Below, one piece after another: positions 10,608 to 21,067 of a DNA stretch of 64,000 bases. The stretch's first letter is position 1. The number at the start of each line of letters is the position of its first letter. The position numbers and the translations under genes were made by a program. Source of the stretch: Ostreococcus mediterraneus (Eukaryota; Chlorophyta; Mamiellophyceae; Mamiellales; Bathycoccaceae); contig WMKK01000022.1 in NCBI GenBank assembly GCA_012295225.1, forward strand, positions 372,001 to 436,000, given 5' to 3'. The notes under the pieces were generated by a model. The model was given only the letters and a program-made list of their open reading frames with translations. It ran no database searches and had not been told where the DNA came from.

Positions 10608-13600
10608 GTGGCCGGAGTTGACAGGCAACCTCGGTTGGCTGCTCGAAGCGCAAGCGGAGACGGCCAATACTTGGCTCCAGGAGCCGACCGCGAGACGATC
10701 CCAGGGATCGAATCACCATCCCAAGGGGAGGAACATCAGCCAAGGGCTGATGTACACGCCGTTTCGCAGCCTGAATCGGCGACAGTGAATGGAGCGCGAG
10801 GCGCGACTCGTGGAGTCGCGGGCGCTGACCGCGCGCACACCGAACACTTTGGCGTACGCGACCAATCATCAGCGGAAGCGATGTACCGCAGGTTGCACCT
10901 AAAATATGGGCACCTGTCGAAAGATAGAGTACGCGCAATCGCCACCCTTCACGGTGAATGGCGTAGCGAGTACAACCCCATCGCCGACAAATTCTCGTGC
11001 CCGTCTTGCGCCTGCGCGACAATGCAACGCGTTAACAGACCACCAGCGCGTAGAAGCACTCTGGCGAGCAGACCGCTAGAGGTGATATACGTGGACACCG
11101 TCCCACGACCCCCCGTCTCAGTAGACGACGTCAACGAACAACGGAGGCCGTTTCGAACCCCTCTGTTCTCTCTCCGAGACCCTCACTTCGTGAATCTCGC
11201 GAAGAGTCACGGGATGGGAGCGATCGACCACGCACTCTGCGGGCGAGACAAAGTCCCTTATGTGCTACTAGTCACTGACGAGTATAGCAAGTATACCTGG
11301 GTACTCCCAGTGCCGGATAAGACAGCAAGATCCATAAGTTTGTCCCTCAAAGCATGGAAGTCACGGACAGTTCCGTGGCTCAATTCGCAACTGACGCGAA
11401 TGCGACGACTCGGCGAAAACGCACCGCCGTGGGTACACACCATCGGTCAAAACTTGTCGATAGGTACGATGCACATGGATTCCGGCACGGAATTCCATAA
11501 CTTCGTCATACTGTGGGCTCAACAGAACGACGTCCACATGGCAGCGAATGAGCCTGGCGCGCCGCATGAAAACGGCGTTGTCGAGGGTAGATGGCGTATC
11601 ATCGAAAACATGCTAAAAAAGGCACAGATGGATGTATTTGGCGGTTTGTCCAACAGTCTCTGGCTGGGTTCTCTCCTGTATGCAACCTACATGGTCAACA
11701 TTTCGCCCACATCAGCAGCCACGGGTGACGGCGAAGAGCGCTTGTCGCGCCTGGCGTCGCCGTATGAACGTCTTCTCGCTCTAGTACCCTCTCGAGAAAT
11801 GTACTTCATGTTTGGTAACCCTTGTTACTACTATGATACTACTGCCAAGAATGTCGCCCACCTCCGAGGGATAGCTGGGTACGTGGTCGGGTATGAGCTG
11901 ATGGGAGACGACGTCAACCTACGCGGCTTCCGCGTCTGCGCTGGCGACCTTGCACACTTCGCCCCAGATAGCCGGCGAACCATCATGACGACGAACAATG
12001 TCTTGATCGATGATCTCGCAGTGCAGCCTTTGCACGTCGGAGCCCAGTACATGCAGCCCTTCTCGCACGGTAACCCGGACGGCATCACGTTTGGATCTCC
12101 GCCAGCGCGCGCACTCCAACCCGTGCACTTCTCTCCTGACGATCGTCGCAGGCAGCATCGGATGAACCAGGTCTACAGAGACCCAGATAGTGAGAGGCAC
12201 TACAGGAAAGGGCCTGGTGGAGAGCTGGTTTTGGACCACATACTGACGCAGAACGCCATCCACTGGCGCGAACGGCGGAACGCCGCCGCGTCGATCCCCT
12301 CGTCAGGAGGCGCACGCCTCGGCGCCCCTGCCGATGACGTCGCTCCTCCAGGAGGCGCGCCACAAGACGATGAAGTGCAGGCGCTTTCTCCGAACACAGC
12401 GGACGGACCGCTGGACCATCCCTCCGATTTCCAGGAGGCGGAAAGTGAGGACGTCGAGGACGCCCCTTTGCACGAAGTCGAAAATCGAAACGATGATCAC
12501 GTCACGCCACTCACCGACGACGCAACTACAGGTATCGAAGGCATAGATGCGCGACAAGACGAACAAGACACTCAGGATGACCGTGAAGATGCCCCAAGCA
12601 GCGAGGACGAAGCCGCAGAGGAAGAAGCCGAGACACAAGCCCCACCTCAAGTGGAACAACGGCGCTCGTCGCGATCAAACAAAGGCATCCCAGCGGAGCG
12701 ATTCGTAGGAATATCACGGCCATCGAAGATCAACAACTCGACGATCGACGAAACTACTCAGCAAATACTCAGAGCTAAGCTGAGCCCAGCAACGAAGAAG
12801 ATTCTAACGGAATTCGACAACGCCGCGCTGACAGTCAGCGTCGGCGACGAAGACAAAACGTATGTGGATATCAGAGCCCTTCACACAGGTAAGGCGACAC
12901 CACTACTAAAGAGCGACACAGCCACGCGCCTCGTCATATTCGACGCGTTCTCAGCGAAGGGAAGTTTCGACCGCACTCTCAACAGTGCGGGACTCAGCGA
13001 AGTCGCCGAAGTAATACACCTGGACATCGACCCGAAGTCGAACCCGACAATCTGTGCAGACATCAGGAAGCTGGTTCGGGAGCTAAAAGCAGGAATATGG
13101 CCCGATTGTCTCAAGGGCAAGGAAATAGATCTGCTATGGCTGTCACCACCCTGCACGCCTTACTCGGTAGCGAACACAATGCGCACGCGTGAACAAGCAG
13201 ATGCAGAAATGAAGGAAGCCGATGAATTAGTTCAAGCCGGTTTCGAGCTCATCAAAATCCTGAACCCGAAGGCATGGTTCATCGAAAACCCCGACAGTGG
13301 AAAGAACCGACTGAAGCATCGAGGCATAATGAAGAACTATCAACATCTGGTCAACACCGTAACGTATTGCCATTACGGCCGACGCGACCGCAAAGCGACG
13401 ATGATTGTGTCCAACGTCCCCGATCTGCAACTCAAAGACTGCAGAAAACACGGACAAGAATGCCTGGCCAAGCTGACCATGGGTAGACACACTCAAACTG
13501 CTCAAGCCGGACCATCGAAAGCCGCGGACGGATCGATTATCCCCGGTACGCCAAAAAAGATTTCACAACAGGTTCCCGACGCATTAGTGTTACATCTGAT

Positions 13601-15521
13601 GCAAAAGGTTTTGCGTGAATACGAAATGAGACCGGATTACTTACACTTTCAGGTAGGCGACGACGACAGCACCAAGACACAACTCGTCGTGGCCGCAGTC
13701 AAAAGCATCGGCGAAAGACTACCGCGCCCTCGGGCGTTGGAGGTATTCGCGCTGTTGGATGTCAAAGCAAGCGACCAACTCGGTAGAGAGGTTCGTTCCC
13801 TCAAAGACGTTCCCAGAACAGAGCTGAATGAAGCAAAGGACAAAGAAATTCAAGGATTACTCAAGCGTGATGTGTTCGAAATCGTCCCGATGAAAGATAT
13901 GGATCCCGAGGCGCCATTGCTGACGCACGTATGGGTGCTCAAGGTACGCGACGACGACTCCGTAAAAGCACGACTATGCGTCGGTGGACACAAACAATCC
14001 AAAGGTGTGAATTTCTGGGAGATATCTAGCCCCACGCCAAGGGCGACCACTGTGAAACTGCACTTAGGTTACGCGTCTTCTAGAAAGTGGAACGTGTACA
14101 CGGCGGATGTCAGCCAAGCTTACGTCTTTGCGTCCATGGGCGTGAAGATGTACATGAAAATGCCAGCTGAGATGGCGGCGAAACATCCAAACTGTGTCCT
14201 ACTACTTAAAAAGAGCCTCTACGGAGCGAAGCAATCTGGGCGAAACTGGTTCAACGAAGCGTCAGACGCTATGAGGTCCATCGGTTACAGGCAACTCGAT
14301 AAAGACCCCTGTTGCTTCGACCGCGGCGCAGGCAACGACAAAAAGAGCGCCGTATTGCTGTATGTAGACGATTTCCTTTTCTTAGGACCAGAGAGCGAGT
14401 TCGACCGGTTCATGGACGAGATGTCAAAGAGATATGATATCACTGCTAGTAGCAAATCCCAATCGACTATCAAGGTATGGAATGGACTGGAAATTCAGCG
14501 ACATGAAGACGGAAAAATCACCGTCACGCAAGTCGCGAAGATTCGAAACATGGCTCGCGAGTATCAGGCAGAAATCGAAGAGCTCGGAAAAGGAAAGGCG
14601 GTCACGCCTGAATTCACTGCAGAAAACCTTTTCAACCCGAATGACATGATAGATCCGAAATCGATTTCATCAAAAGAGCTGCGCACACTGCGCCGTTATC
14701 AGGAAATGACCGGATCGGCGATGTACGTCACGACTTATACGCGATACGATATCGCGTACGCCATGTCCAAGGCCGCGCGCCTCATGCACGCAGCATCCTA
14801 CAAGCATATCAGAGGCATTGCTAGAATCATCAAATATCTGTCAAACAATGAAAGTTTGGCATTGACTTTCGATGGAACGCAATGCTGCGCCGACGGAGCG
14901 CCACACGTGTTCGCGTTCGCAGATTCTGATTTTGGAGGCGAGCCTTTTATCCCGACAGGCGAGGTCGACCTAGGACGCAAGTCCACCAGCGGTGTTCTAA
15001 TCATGGCCTACGGCGGCCCCATTTACTGGAAAAGCAAACTTCAATCGAAGGTAGCGACGTCTTCCGGCGAAGCGGAACACCGCGCCACGCACTTAGTATT
15101 GAACGAAGTGAATTTTTGCAGACATCTCATTTCTGAAATGGGTTTCAATTGTCAGAGCGTGCCAGTGTTCACTGATTCTTCCACTTCTTTGTCACAAGGT
15201 AAAAGAGAAGGAAATGCCTGGTCCGAAGGCTGTAAGCAATATGAGATCGAATTATCGCGTGCGCACAGCATGGGCTACGAAGGCAGCATCGTTCAGCTGA
15301 AGATCGACACGAATGATAATCCAGCTGACTTACTAACCAAATCGCACATGCCCAGCGTGGAAGTGCGCAAACGACACGTTCAACGCATCGGTGGCAATGC
15401 CGAGGAGGCGTTCGAGTCATGGATTCGGCGCATGCTCAGCGGCTTCACCGGTACTCAGGCGTCCGTGTCTGGTCTACTCGATCCTAAGACGTTTCTTAAA
15501 CGTTGTGGTCTGAGTAAATAA
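10608..15521 (+). CDS. Copia integrase, methyltransferase-like domain, RT and RNase H
   Basis: Fossil-element part, one long open frame. In order: a GAG-pre-integrase segment (LHLKYGHLSKDRV, near 10890), a zinc-binding CPSCACA, an integrase core (MDSGTEFH near 11480; PHENGVVEGRW near 11565), an acidic linker, a cytosine-methyltransferase-like domain (12925-13505), a copia RT (VWVLKVRDDD near 13930; YVDDFLF near 14360), and an RNase H with copia-type RKSTSGVLI (near 14980) and SSGEAEHRA (near 15060). The methyltransferase-like insert is the only part that does not belong to the standard architecture. Confidence 0.92.
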   Translation: MAGVDRQPRLAARSASGDGQYLAPGADRETIPGIESPSQGEEHQPRADVHAVSQPESATVNGARGATRGVAGADRAHTEHFGVRDQSSAEAMYRRLHLKYGHLSKDRVRAIATLHGEWRSEYNPIADKFSCPSCACATMQRVNRPPARRSTLASRPLEVIYVDTVPRPPVSVDDVNEQRRPFRTPLFSLRDPHFVNLAKSHGMGAIDHALCGRDKVPYVLLVTDEYSKYTWVLPVPDKTARSISLSLKAWKSRTVPWLNSQLTRMRRLGENAPPWVHTIGQNLSIGTMHMDSGTEFHNFVILWAQQNDVHMAANEPGAPHENGVVEGRWRIIENMLKKAQMDVFGGLSNSLWLGSLLYATYMVNISPTSAATGDGEERLSRLASPYERLLALVPSREMYFMFGNPCYYYDTTAKNVAHLRGIAGYVVGYELMGDDVNLRGFRVCAGDLAHFAPDSRRTIMTTNNVLIDDLAVQPLHVGAQYMQPFSHGNPDGITFGSPPARALQPVHFSPDDRRRQHRMNQVYRDPDSERHYRKGPGGELVLDHILTQNAIHWRERRNAAASIPSSGGARLGAPADDVAPPGGAPQDDEVQALSPNTADGPLDHPSDFQEAESEDVEDAPLHEVENRNDDHVTPLTDDATTGIEGIDARQDEQDTQDDREDAPSSEDEAAEEEAETQAPPQVEQRRSSRSNKGIPAERFVGISRPSKINNSTIDETTQQILRAKLSPATKKILTEFDNAALTVSVGDEDKTYVDIRALHTGKATPLLKSDTATRLVIFDAFSAKGSFDRTLNSAGLSEVAEVIHLDIDPKSNPTICADIRKLVRELKAGIWPDCLKGKEIDLLWLSPPCTPYSVANTMRTREQADAEMKEADELVQAGFELIKILNPKAWFIENPDSGKNRLKHRGIMKNYQHLVNTVTYCHYGRRDRKATMIVSNVPDLQLKDCRKHGQECLAKLTMGRHTQTAQAGPSKAADGSIIPGTPKKISQQVPDALVLHLMQKVLREYEMRPDYLHFQVGDDDSTKTQLVVAAVKSIGERLPRPRALEVFALLDVKASDQLGREVRSLKDVPRTELNEAKDKEIQGLLKRDVFEIVPMKDMDPEAPLLTHVWVLKVRDDDSVKARLCVGGHKQSKGVNFWEISSPTPRATTVKLHLGYASSRKWNVYTADVSQAYVFASMGVKMYMKMPAEMAAKHPNCVLLLKKSLYGAKQSGRNWFNEASDAMRSIGYRQLDKDPCCFDRGAGNDKKSAVLLYVDDFLFLGPESEFDRFMDEMSKRYDITASSKSQSTIKVWNGLEIQRHEDGKITVTQVAKIRNMAREYQAEIEELGKGKAVTPEFTAENLFNPNDMIDPKSISSKELRTLRRYQEMTGSAMYVTTYTRYDIAYAMSKAARLMHAASYKHIRGIARIIKYLSNNESLALTFDGTQCCADGAPHVFAFADSDFGGEPFIPTGEVDLGRKSTSGVLIMAYGGPIYWKSKLQSKVATSSGEAEHRATHLVLNEVNFCRHLISEMGFNCQSVPVFTDSSTSLSQGKREGNAWSEGCKQYEIELSRAHSMGYEGSIVQLKIDTNDNPADLLTKSHMPSVEVRKRHVQRIGGNAEEAFESWIRRMLSGFTGTQASVSGLLDPKTFLKRCGLSK
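12925..13505 (+). other. Cytosine-5 methyltransferase-like domain in copia pol
   Basis: About 190 residues between integrase and RT. The visible pattern is an SAM-binding-like FDAFSAKGSF, an acidic HLDIDP strand end, LLWLSPPCTPYS (motif IV-like, with the PC dipeptide that carries the catalytic Cys in this family), and AWFIENPDSGKNRL (motif VI-like EN). A late YCHYGRRDRKATMI...NVP segment resembles the C-terminal part of phage and giant-virus type C5 methylases. Known: some eukaryotic retrotransposons have captured cytosine methyltransferases. Inference: this is a further capture. Activity cannot be judged from sequence alone. Confidence 0.7.
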
Positions 15522-15638
15522 TTAACAGGAAATAATTAACATTGATGGGTTTTTCATGGCTACGTTTGGAGCAGCGCCTCTGTAGCTTGAGTTTTTGTCC
15601 CCATGAATGCATTCGGAGTGAAGTCCATCCGGGAGGCG

Positions 15639-16010
15639 TGATAGAAGGACGATGTCTCGTTAATGGGCGTATGGTCTTAACTATTGGTTACTGTAACGTA
15701 TTTTGCGATATGTTCGCACTAATCAATTATGTAGAATGTACGTGCCGACGGGCTAGGTCTTTGCGCCGCCGTTTTGGTAGTAGACGTCGCGCGCGCTCGC
15801 GCGCCGTGACGTCAGTCTTCAGACATAGCAATAGAGCATTGTTATACACAGACCAAGACTCCGTACTAAGTCAACTTTTCGACTATCTAACACCCGCTTG
15901 TGACTCGCGCCGGCGCCGGTTGACAGGGACAACTCTCAGAACGCGTATTTGGATCCAGCGAGACTCCATCTAAGGCTACTAGTTGCTCTCGGTTAACCGT
16001 CCATCGATCA
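15639..16010 (+). repeat. Right copia LTR
   Basis: 372 bp, TGATAGAAGG...CGATCA, preceded by a purine-rich GGGAGGCG as polypurine-tract candidate. It differs from the left LTR at one position by eye. It is followed by AAACC, the target duplication. Confidence 0.92.
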
Positions 16011-16183
16011 AAACCGCTTTCAAAGAAAACTGGGAAAATCATAAAACGTTCCAGATTATTACTTTGCTTAGCCGAGTCGTGGCCCGTGTATTCGCGATTG
16101 AGTTTGTGATTGCGCACAAGCGACGTCCAACATCCGAAGAGTTTGTGGCGTGGTTAAAATCGCATCCTCATGACCATCAATAA
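16011..16183 (+). pseudogene. Stranded 3' end of the 671-aa-type gene (copy 1)
   Basis: Encodes the final 57 or so residues (AFKENWENHKTFQIITLLSR...) and the stop codon of the same protein that is whole at 28804-30819. It is separated from the rest by the copia element. 16184-16244 is a short spacer before the convergent GT61-like gene. Confidence 0.9.
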
Positions 16184-16244
16184 TCGCACTGGTATGGTCA
16201 CAGGCTGCTCACTTTCTGGCATTCTTGGGTATGACAGTGAATGA

Positions 16245-17717
16245 TCAACATTCTTGTGATTTAAGAGCTCTATTGATGGCTTCGTTTAGAATCGTGATGT
16301 TCACGTTGAGGCTTGAATGAACTATTCGAGCGAGAACCTGCATGGGACATGTAGGCGTTTCAAAGCATGATTCTCTTTTACGGCAAGTAGCAAGTTCAGC
16401 GTCTAGTTTATTTCCAGTGAGCTCATGATTTAAGCTTATCTCATATGAACTTGTGAAGGATTGCAGACCTTTAGGCCAGTCTGTGTTGAAGCACGTCCCA
16501 ACAACCTCGATAATGGAAGGTCTGTGAAGAGCGAACAGACCATTTATCATGTGACTACCGTGTGGAGTGATCAGCACATCGAAAGAGTTAAAACTCTGCA
16601 CAGCTTCGTCAAAAGTGCTTGCACTGGATAGTGTGAACAAAGTGACATGCGGGGTTTTCGCTCTGCAGGTGCGAATGACTTCATGTAGGTTGGAAAAGTG
16701 TCGAAGGGAAGAACCCTCTACACGCTGGAAAATAGCAATCCGTTTTTCATCTCGACAAGTTCTCTTCTTGTGTTGCACAGAATAGTTTGACATAGGACTG
16801 AGTGAAGAATACATCTTCCGTTGAGAGAGAGTGGTAATCAATTCATTGTGCCATGCTGTCAATGTGTGCTCGTCGTTTGAGCCAAGAAATTTTGTGTTGC
16901 TATGATCTACCCAAGCTGCATCAATGCAAATGATATCATCAGCGCTCCCTAACGGCGTTGTGAGAAGTCTAGTCGAGGCGCTTAGCCACTGATTCTTCTT
17001 GCACGCACGCACCACCATTTGGGCCACAGTTGGCATAAAACCACCTGAAGCCATTTTCATTGTTTCACCGTCAGGGCACTGAAAAAAGACAATATTATCG
17101 AAGACCTGTCCAGTCCATAGATCGCTACACAATGAAAAAAGCTTGCCATAGGCTATCATGAAGTGCGACGGATTACCACGCGGTGAACGCCAGCACTGAA
17201 CTAATAACGTCGTGCCTCGCAATCTAAAGACATCTCTCTCCTTGAAAACATTGGCTTCTATTGAAGCGCTTCGAAACGGCTCTGTCGTTTTAATCAGACC
17301 GTGATTTGAAAGCAGTTTATAAAACTTAAATTCCTCTTCGCTCTGAAACCTAAGTTTATCAGCTCCAGTGACGCATATATCGCTGTAGCCATACCACTTG
17401 AGACCACGCGATTCTCTGAGGATGCCTGTGAAGTTGGACTTTGCGGTCATATTCCATACTTCGAACTTTACCCGCTCTATATCGCCTAAAATGTTGAAAC
17501 GGAGCGCTTCCTCAACTGATCGCTGATGTTCAGGTTTGTGAGTGGACTCGGATATTGAGTTGTGTGTGAAGTTGCGAACATGTAGTGCTACTGTCAGTGC
17601 GTTGAGCCAGCTTGGTGAAAACTCTCGTGCAGCGAATATCAAGCTTCTTATTAGTAACAAAAAAATCCATGAATATAACAGCGCTCGCACGTACGCCGAG
17701 TGCCGCGTACGTCGCAT
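16245..17717 (-). CDS. GT61-like membrane-anchored glycosyltransferase (copy 1)
   Basis: 490 aa. The N-terminus has a basic start and a hydrophobic signal anchor (about residues 12-31), giving a type II Golgi topology. The C-terminal third has the segment VLITPHGSHMINGLFALHRP followed by IIEVVG, the pattern typical of GT61/DUF563 glycosyltransferases (D-x-x-x-x-x-HG-x-x-x-x-N-x-x-F...ViEv). Several Cys and N-glycosylation sequons lie in the lumenal part. It probably transfers a pentose or hexosamine-type sugar to a surface glycan; acceptor unknown. It is convergent with the 671-aa-type gene, 61 bp away. The copy at 30881-32353 differs by one residue (Asn/Lys near residue 39). The frame is intact. 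Confidence 0.85.
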   Translation of the reverse strand: MRRTRHSAYVRALLYSWIFLLLIRSLIFAAREFSPSWLNALTVALHVRNFTHNSISESTHKPEHQRSVEEALRFNILGDIERVKFEVWNMTAKSNFTGILRESRGLKWYGYSDICVTGADKLRFQSEEEFKFYKLLSNHGLIKTTEPFRSASIEANVFKERDVFRLRGTTLLVQCWRSPRGNPSHFMIAYGKLFSLCSDLWTGQVFDNIVFFQCPDGETMKMASGGFMPTVAQMVVRACKKNQWLSASTRLLTTPLGSADDIICIDAAWVDHSNTKFLGSNDEHTLTAWHNELITTLSQRKMYSSLSPMSNYSVQHKKRTCRDEKRIAIFQRVEGSSLRHFSNLHEVIRTCRAKTPHVTLFTLSSASTFDEAVQSFNSFDVLITPHGSHMINGLFALHRPSIIEVVGTCFNTDWPKGLQSFTSSYEISLNHELTGNKLDAELATCRKRESCFETPTCPMQVLARIVHSSLNVNITILNEAINRALKSQEC

Positions 17718-17798
17718 CGAGGCCCTGTATCACAGCGTAGGCTTTTCAGGATTCGAGTGTTCTGAGGCTGGAAAAGAGATTGCTACCAACCATTTTAT

Positions 17799-17817
17799 GG
17801 GGCGTGGCTAAATCTCA
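17799..17817. repeat. Isolated MULE terminal sequence
   Basis: GGGGCGTGGCTAAATCTCA matches the ends of the MULE copies at 51536-53649 and 57490-59602. Only this short piece is present, directly 5' of the GT61-like gene and 8 bp before the hAT RIGHT end. It recurs in copy 2 near 32435. Confidence 0.7.
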
Positions 17818-18235
17818 CCGGGAACCTGTGTTGGCGGTATGCATAAATCAGCGTCTCCGTCGACGTCTGACTCAGCGTCACAACTCTCGACCGTCTTCCG
17901 ACCGCGATCACGATGATCCGGTGCCGATCAGTTGCACAACAACCAAAAGATGTCTTCAAGGGATACAGCGCGTCCGCTGCTCACGATATCGTGATGATTT
18001 TCACCTTGTCTGACAACCTAATGGTAAGAATTGAGCTCAAAATACGCCGAACGCGCGCGCCGATTCAGTAATCGAGAATTACTTTTTTGGTCGTGGCGAT
18101 CCGAGCGGATTCTTCCTCAAAAACGGGTTCGAGACTGATGGAGAGTCTCGGGGATATGGGTTTTTGCGTATTACCAACAGTTGGTATTATACTATCGATA
18201 GTAATAATTCATCGCATCAAGGATAGTTTTGTTAA

Positions 18236-18705
18236 GGGCGACTAACAGCAAGCCATTTTCATAACTTTAAGTCCGAGTTATGAGAAAAATGGGGGTAACA
18301 GCAAGCTTTTTTCACTAAAGTTATGAAATTTCCTTAAAAATCCTCCTAACTCGGGCCCGAGTTATGAAGATTTTTAAGGCTTCTTCATAACTCGGGACTG
18401 GTCAATCCTTGAGTTAATTTCGAGGGGGTCGAGTTAGGCCCAAGTTATGAAATTCTGCTGTTAGTCATGTGACGCATAATTCGGACAAATGGACGTGAAC
18501 GGAATCGAGTACGATCGGGGATCGCAGTTCATGACTCGTCAAAGCGCCCGAGTTACGAAGGAGTTATGAAAATTAGCTCTTGGTCATTTTCGCCTAACTC
18601 GGGTCTTAAAGTTACGACGCGCTCAGAGGGTAACAGCTATCTCTCATAACTCGGGTATTAAGTCCGAGTTATGACCGAGTTATGAAGTTCTGCTGTTAGT
18701 CGCCC
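18236..18705. mobile_element. Harbinger-type MITE (470 bp), TAA duplication
   Basis: Inverted ends GGGCGACTAACAGCA...TGCTGTTAGTCGCCC with TAA at 18233-18235 and 18706-18708. A 3-bp TAA target and ends close to GGGTGACTAACAGG of the Harbinger copy at 48903 assign it to PIF/Harbinger. The interior is built from many inverted copies of CGAGTTATGA/TCATAACTCG and should fold extensively. No ORF. Confidence 0.85.
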
Positions 18706-18827
18706 TAACTTCCTCTCCGCGCAATTTTGCGCGATGAAGTAGCGTTGAGCATAGAGTTATTGATAATGGATTGAAAATTATTGTTTTCGAACCCACCAAA
18801 AAGTTGGGTCAAAGACTCAAGTAGATT

Positions 18828-20066
18828 TTAAGTGTCGGCGTCGCTTTTGCGTGCGTCGCGTTTTTCGAGCGTTTTCGAGCGTTTTTCGAGCGTTTTTTTC
18901 ATGAGCTTTTCGTCGCACACCGTCGCCGTTGCTAGCCTCGCGGCCTTTTCACCATCCACGACGATTAACGACACGTTGTCGACGCCAATCTCGCGCAGAG
19001 CGTTCTTGATGTACTCGATGTGAAAGGCTTCATTTTTCGCGCATTCGACTTCCTCACTGCGCAGGAACATCTCGCCACGCGCCGTACACAACACCGCATT
19101 GTTCGTCGCGCGACCGTGCTTGGTCATCGCGTCTATGCACAAAGACCCGAAAGTGCCCCCGAGTGTTACGTTCTCGAGTGCAGCCGCGAACGCGTCGTTC
19201 GCCCTCGTCACTTGCGCGCGCATGCACTTGCTTAATTCACCGTCACGTTTACCGTAATCTTTGCGACTCAAGCTGCGCACAGGCTCGGCGTACATGCGCG
19301 CCTCTGCGCAAATATCAGCCAAGCTCCCCCACCCCTTGCCATGGGCGATGTTCGGCGGCAAATCATGCAACGCTAAGAATCTGATGATCGCCGCATCTAG
19401 ATCCTGTTTGCTGCGCTTTGATGAGAACAACATCACCGTTTCTTTTGCATCCGACTTATCTTCACTCAGGTTTGACTGATCTGTAGCCGCGTACAGCTTC
19501 TTCTCTTCTGCTAACATAGCCGCGCTCCTTAAGGATTGTTTCAAGTATTCACGAGCTTCCCGCCCCAAGTGCCTTTCGCCATGTTTCAGAATACCGTGGT
19601 ACTTACCGTCGATTAGCTTCGTCAACTCTTTCTCGCAATCGGCCAACTTCGTGTGCGCTACGACACCTAAGACATGGCTTAGCGCTCGCACTATGCTCGA
19701 TTGCCTCAACTCTTTACCGCAGCACAAGCACTTGTAAAGCATACTCTTGTCTTCCGTATCGCGTCGCCTCCAGGTGCGGACGCTCCCGTGTAACAACACG
19801 TGCGTTCGCGTTGTCGCTTCGCTCGCGTCTACCTCCACCCAACCGTCTTCTTGGGGTTTCCACGCCTTGTACTCCTTGAGTAACACATCGAAACTCTTGG
19901 TGTTGTCTCGCAACACGGCCTGCTTCTTGGGCGGCGCAGCGTCGACGTGTCGCAGATCAACGTAATCAGAGTTGTTCACGGTGTTCACTGTCGGCGGGTT
20001 CGCTGGCGTGTTGCCGATGTTTACGTTGACCGTCAGCGCCGCGCCAGCGCCGTTAGTAGATGACAT
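18828..20066 (-). pseudogene. hAT transposase, N-terminal half (copy 1)
   Basis: 412 aa. A BED-like zinc-binding segment YKCLCCGKELRQSS...LSHVLGVVAH lies at about residues 108-137. A DUF659-type core (FGSLCIDAMTKHGRATNNAV...EYIKNALREIGVDNVSLIVVDG) lies at about 300-375. This is the standard hAT order, but the C-terminal catalytic and hATC dimerisation parts are absent. The frame ends in a Lys/Arg-rich tail from a (TTTTTCGAGCG)n-like tract. The start ATG at 20066 follows a leader shared with copies 2 and 3. Probably inactive as a transposase, though the product could still bind ends. Confidence 0.85.
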
Positions 20067-20129
20067 GAATTTTCAAAACAACTCGCGCGACCGACGTCTT
20101 GTGGTGCCACCGTCTGGTCATTTAAGGGC

Positions 20130-21067
20130 TATCCTATTTCCCTAAGCATCGCCTGAAATTTCGATTTCTTGAGTTATAATTGGTCGCGAGTGGGTCAAGT
20201 GGGGAAAAAGTGCGCCAGAGAGCGGAAATTCAAAATCGTGTTTACAACTGTCTCTCAAATATGTACGCACGTCGACGTCGCGCGTTTACGCGTCGCCAGC
20301 GTCGTACGCAGTCGAAAGTAAATATAATATCACACCCGTGGACGACTCAAACGCGCCGAATGATGCGCGCGCGTCGCCGATATGGTTTAAAATGTCCATT
20401 TTGGCACGTTGCAGATATCGACCTGTAGACGCGTCGCTGGCGCGATGTACGTCGCATGATGACGTACAGGCATGCATAATACTTGTATCTACATCTTCTT
20501 CAGTGCATGTGCTGAGTTTTATGCCCGCACGACGACGATAGAGGCTGGTGAACATGTGAGGGGCTCAACGACCAATTATGAACAAGAAATCGAGATGTCG
20601 ACCCGGAGTTACCGTTCATAATTGGTCGTTGAGCCCCTCACATGTTCATCAGCCTCTATCGTCGCCGTGCGGGCGTGAAACTCAGCACATGCACTGAAGA
20701 AGATGTAGATACAAGTATTATGCATGCCTGTACGTCATCCTGCGACGTACATCGCGGCGACCACGCGTCTACAGGTCGATATCCGCAACGCGCCAAAATG
20801 AACATTTTAAACCATATCGGCGACGCGAGCGCATCATTCGGCGCGTTTGAGTCGTCCACGGGTGTGTTATTATATTTACTTTCGACCGCGTACGGCGCTG
20901 ACGGTGCGTACACGCGCGACGTCGACGTGCGCACGTATTTGAGAGGTAGCTGTAAACACGTTTTTGAATTCCTACCTACTTGCGCCCTTTTTTGCACTTG
21001 ACCCACTCATCGACCAATTATAACTCAAGAAATCGAAATTTGAAGCGACCCTTAGGGAAATAGGATA
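20130..21067. mobile_element. Foldback element FB (938 bp), copy 1
   Basis: A nearly complete palindrome: two arms of about 440 bp, outer ends TATCCTATTTCCCTAAG...inverse, and an inner core around GGGGCTCAACGACCAATTATG and its inverse. It is inserted in the hAT leader at AAGGGC/GCAGCC. The same site is empty in copy 2 (34765) and is occupied by the 938-bp copy at 44695. Each arm carries a mirrored ORF of about 90-120 codons (MFxSLYRRRAGxKLSTCTEED...) that exists because of arm conservation. It is not taken as a gene. Confidence 0.88.

Larger units (their letters stand above)
7276..16010 (+). mobile_element. Ty1/copia LTR retrotransposon, near-whole, with an extra methyltransferase-like domain
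   Basis: Two LTRs (7276-8496 containing two MITEs, and 15639-16010) run TG...CA and enclose gag, protease, integrase and RT/RNase H in copia order. The 5-bp duplication AAACC lies at 7271-7275 and 16011-16015, at a site that is single in the intact 671-aa gene. With the MITEs removed, the left LTR is 372 bp, like the right, and by eye the two differ at one position, so insertion was recent. The element looks largely whole. Between integrase and RT it carries a domain resembling a cytosine-5 methyltransferase, which is unusual for the family. Confidence 0.93.

Noticed and set aside
20286-21001. Mirrored ORFs of 90-120 codons in the foldback arms (also 40095-40421 and 44851-45476)
   Set aside because: They follow from palindromic arm conservation; they lack a start context and known domain, and appear on both strands of the same DNA.
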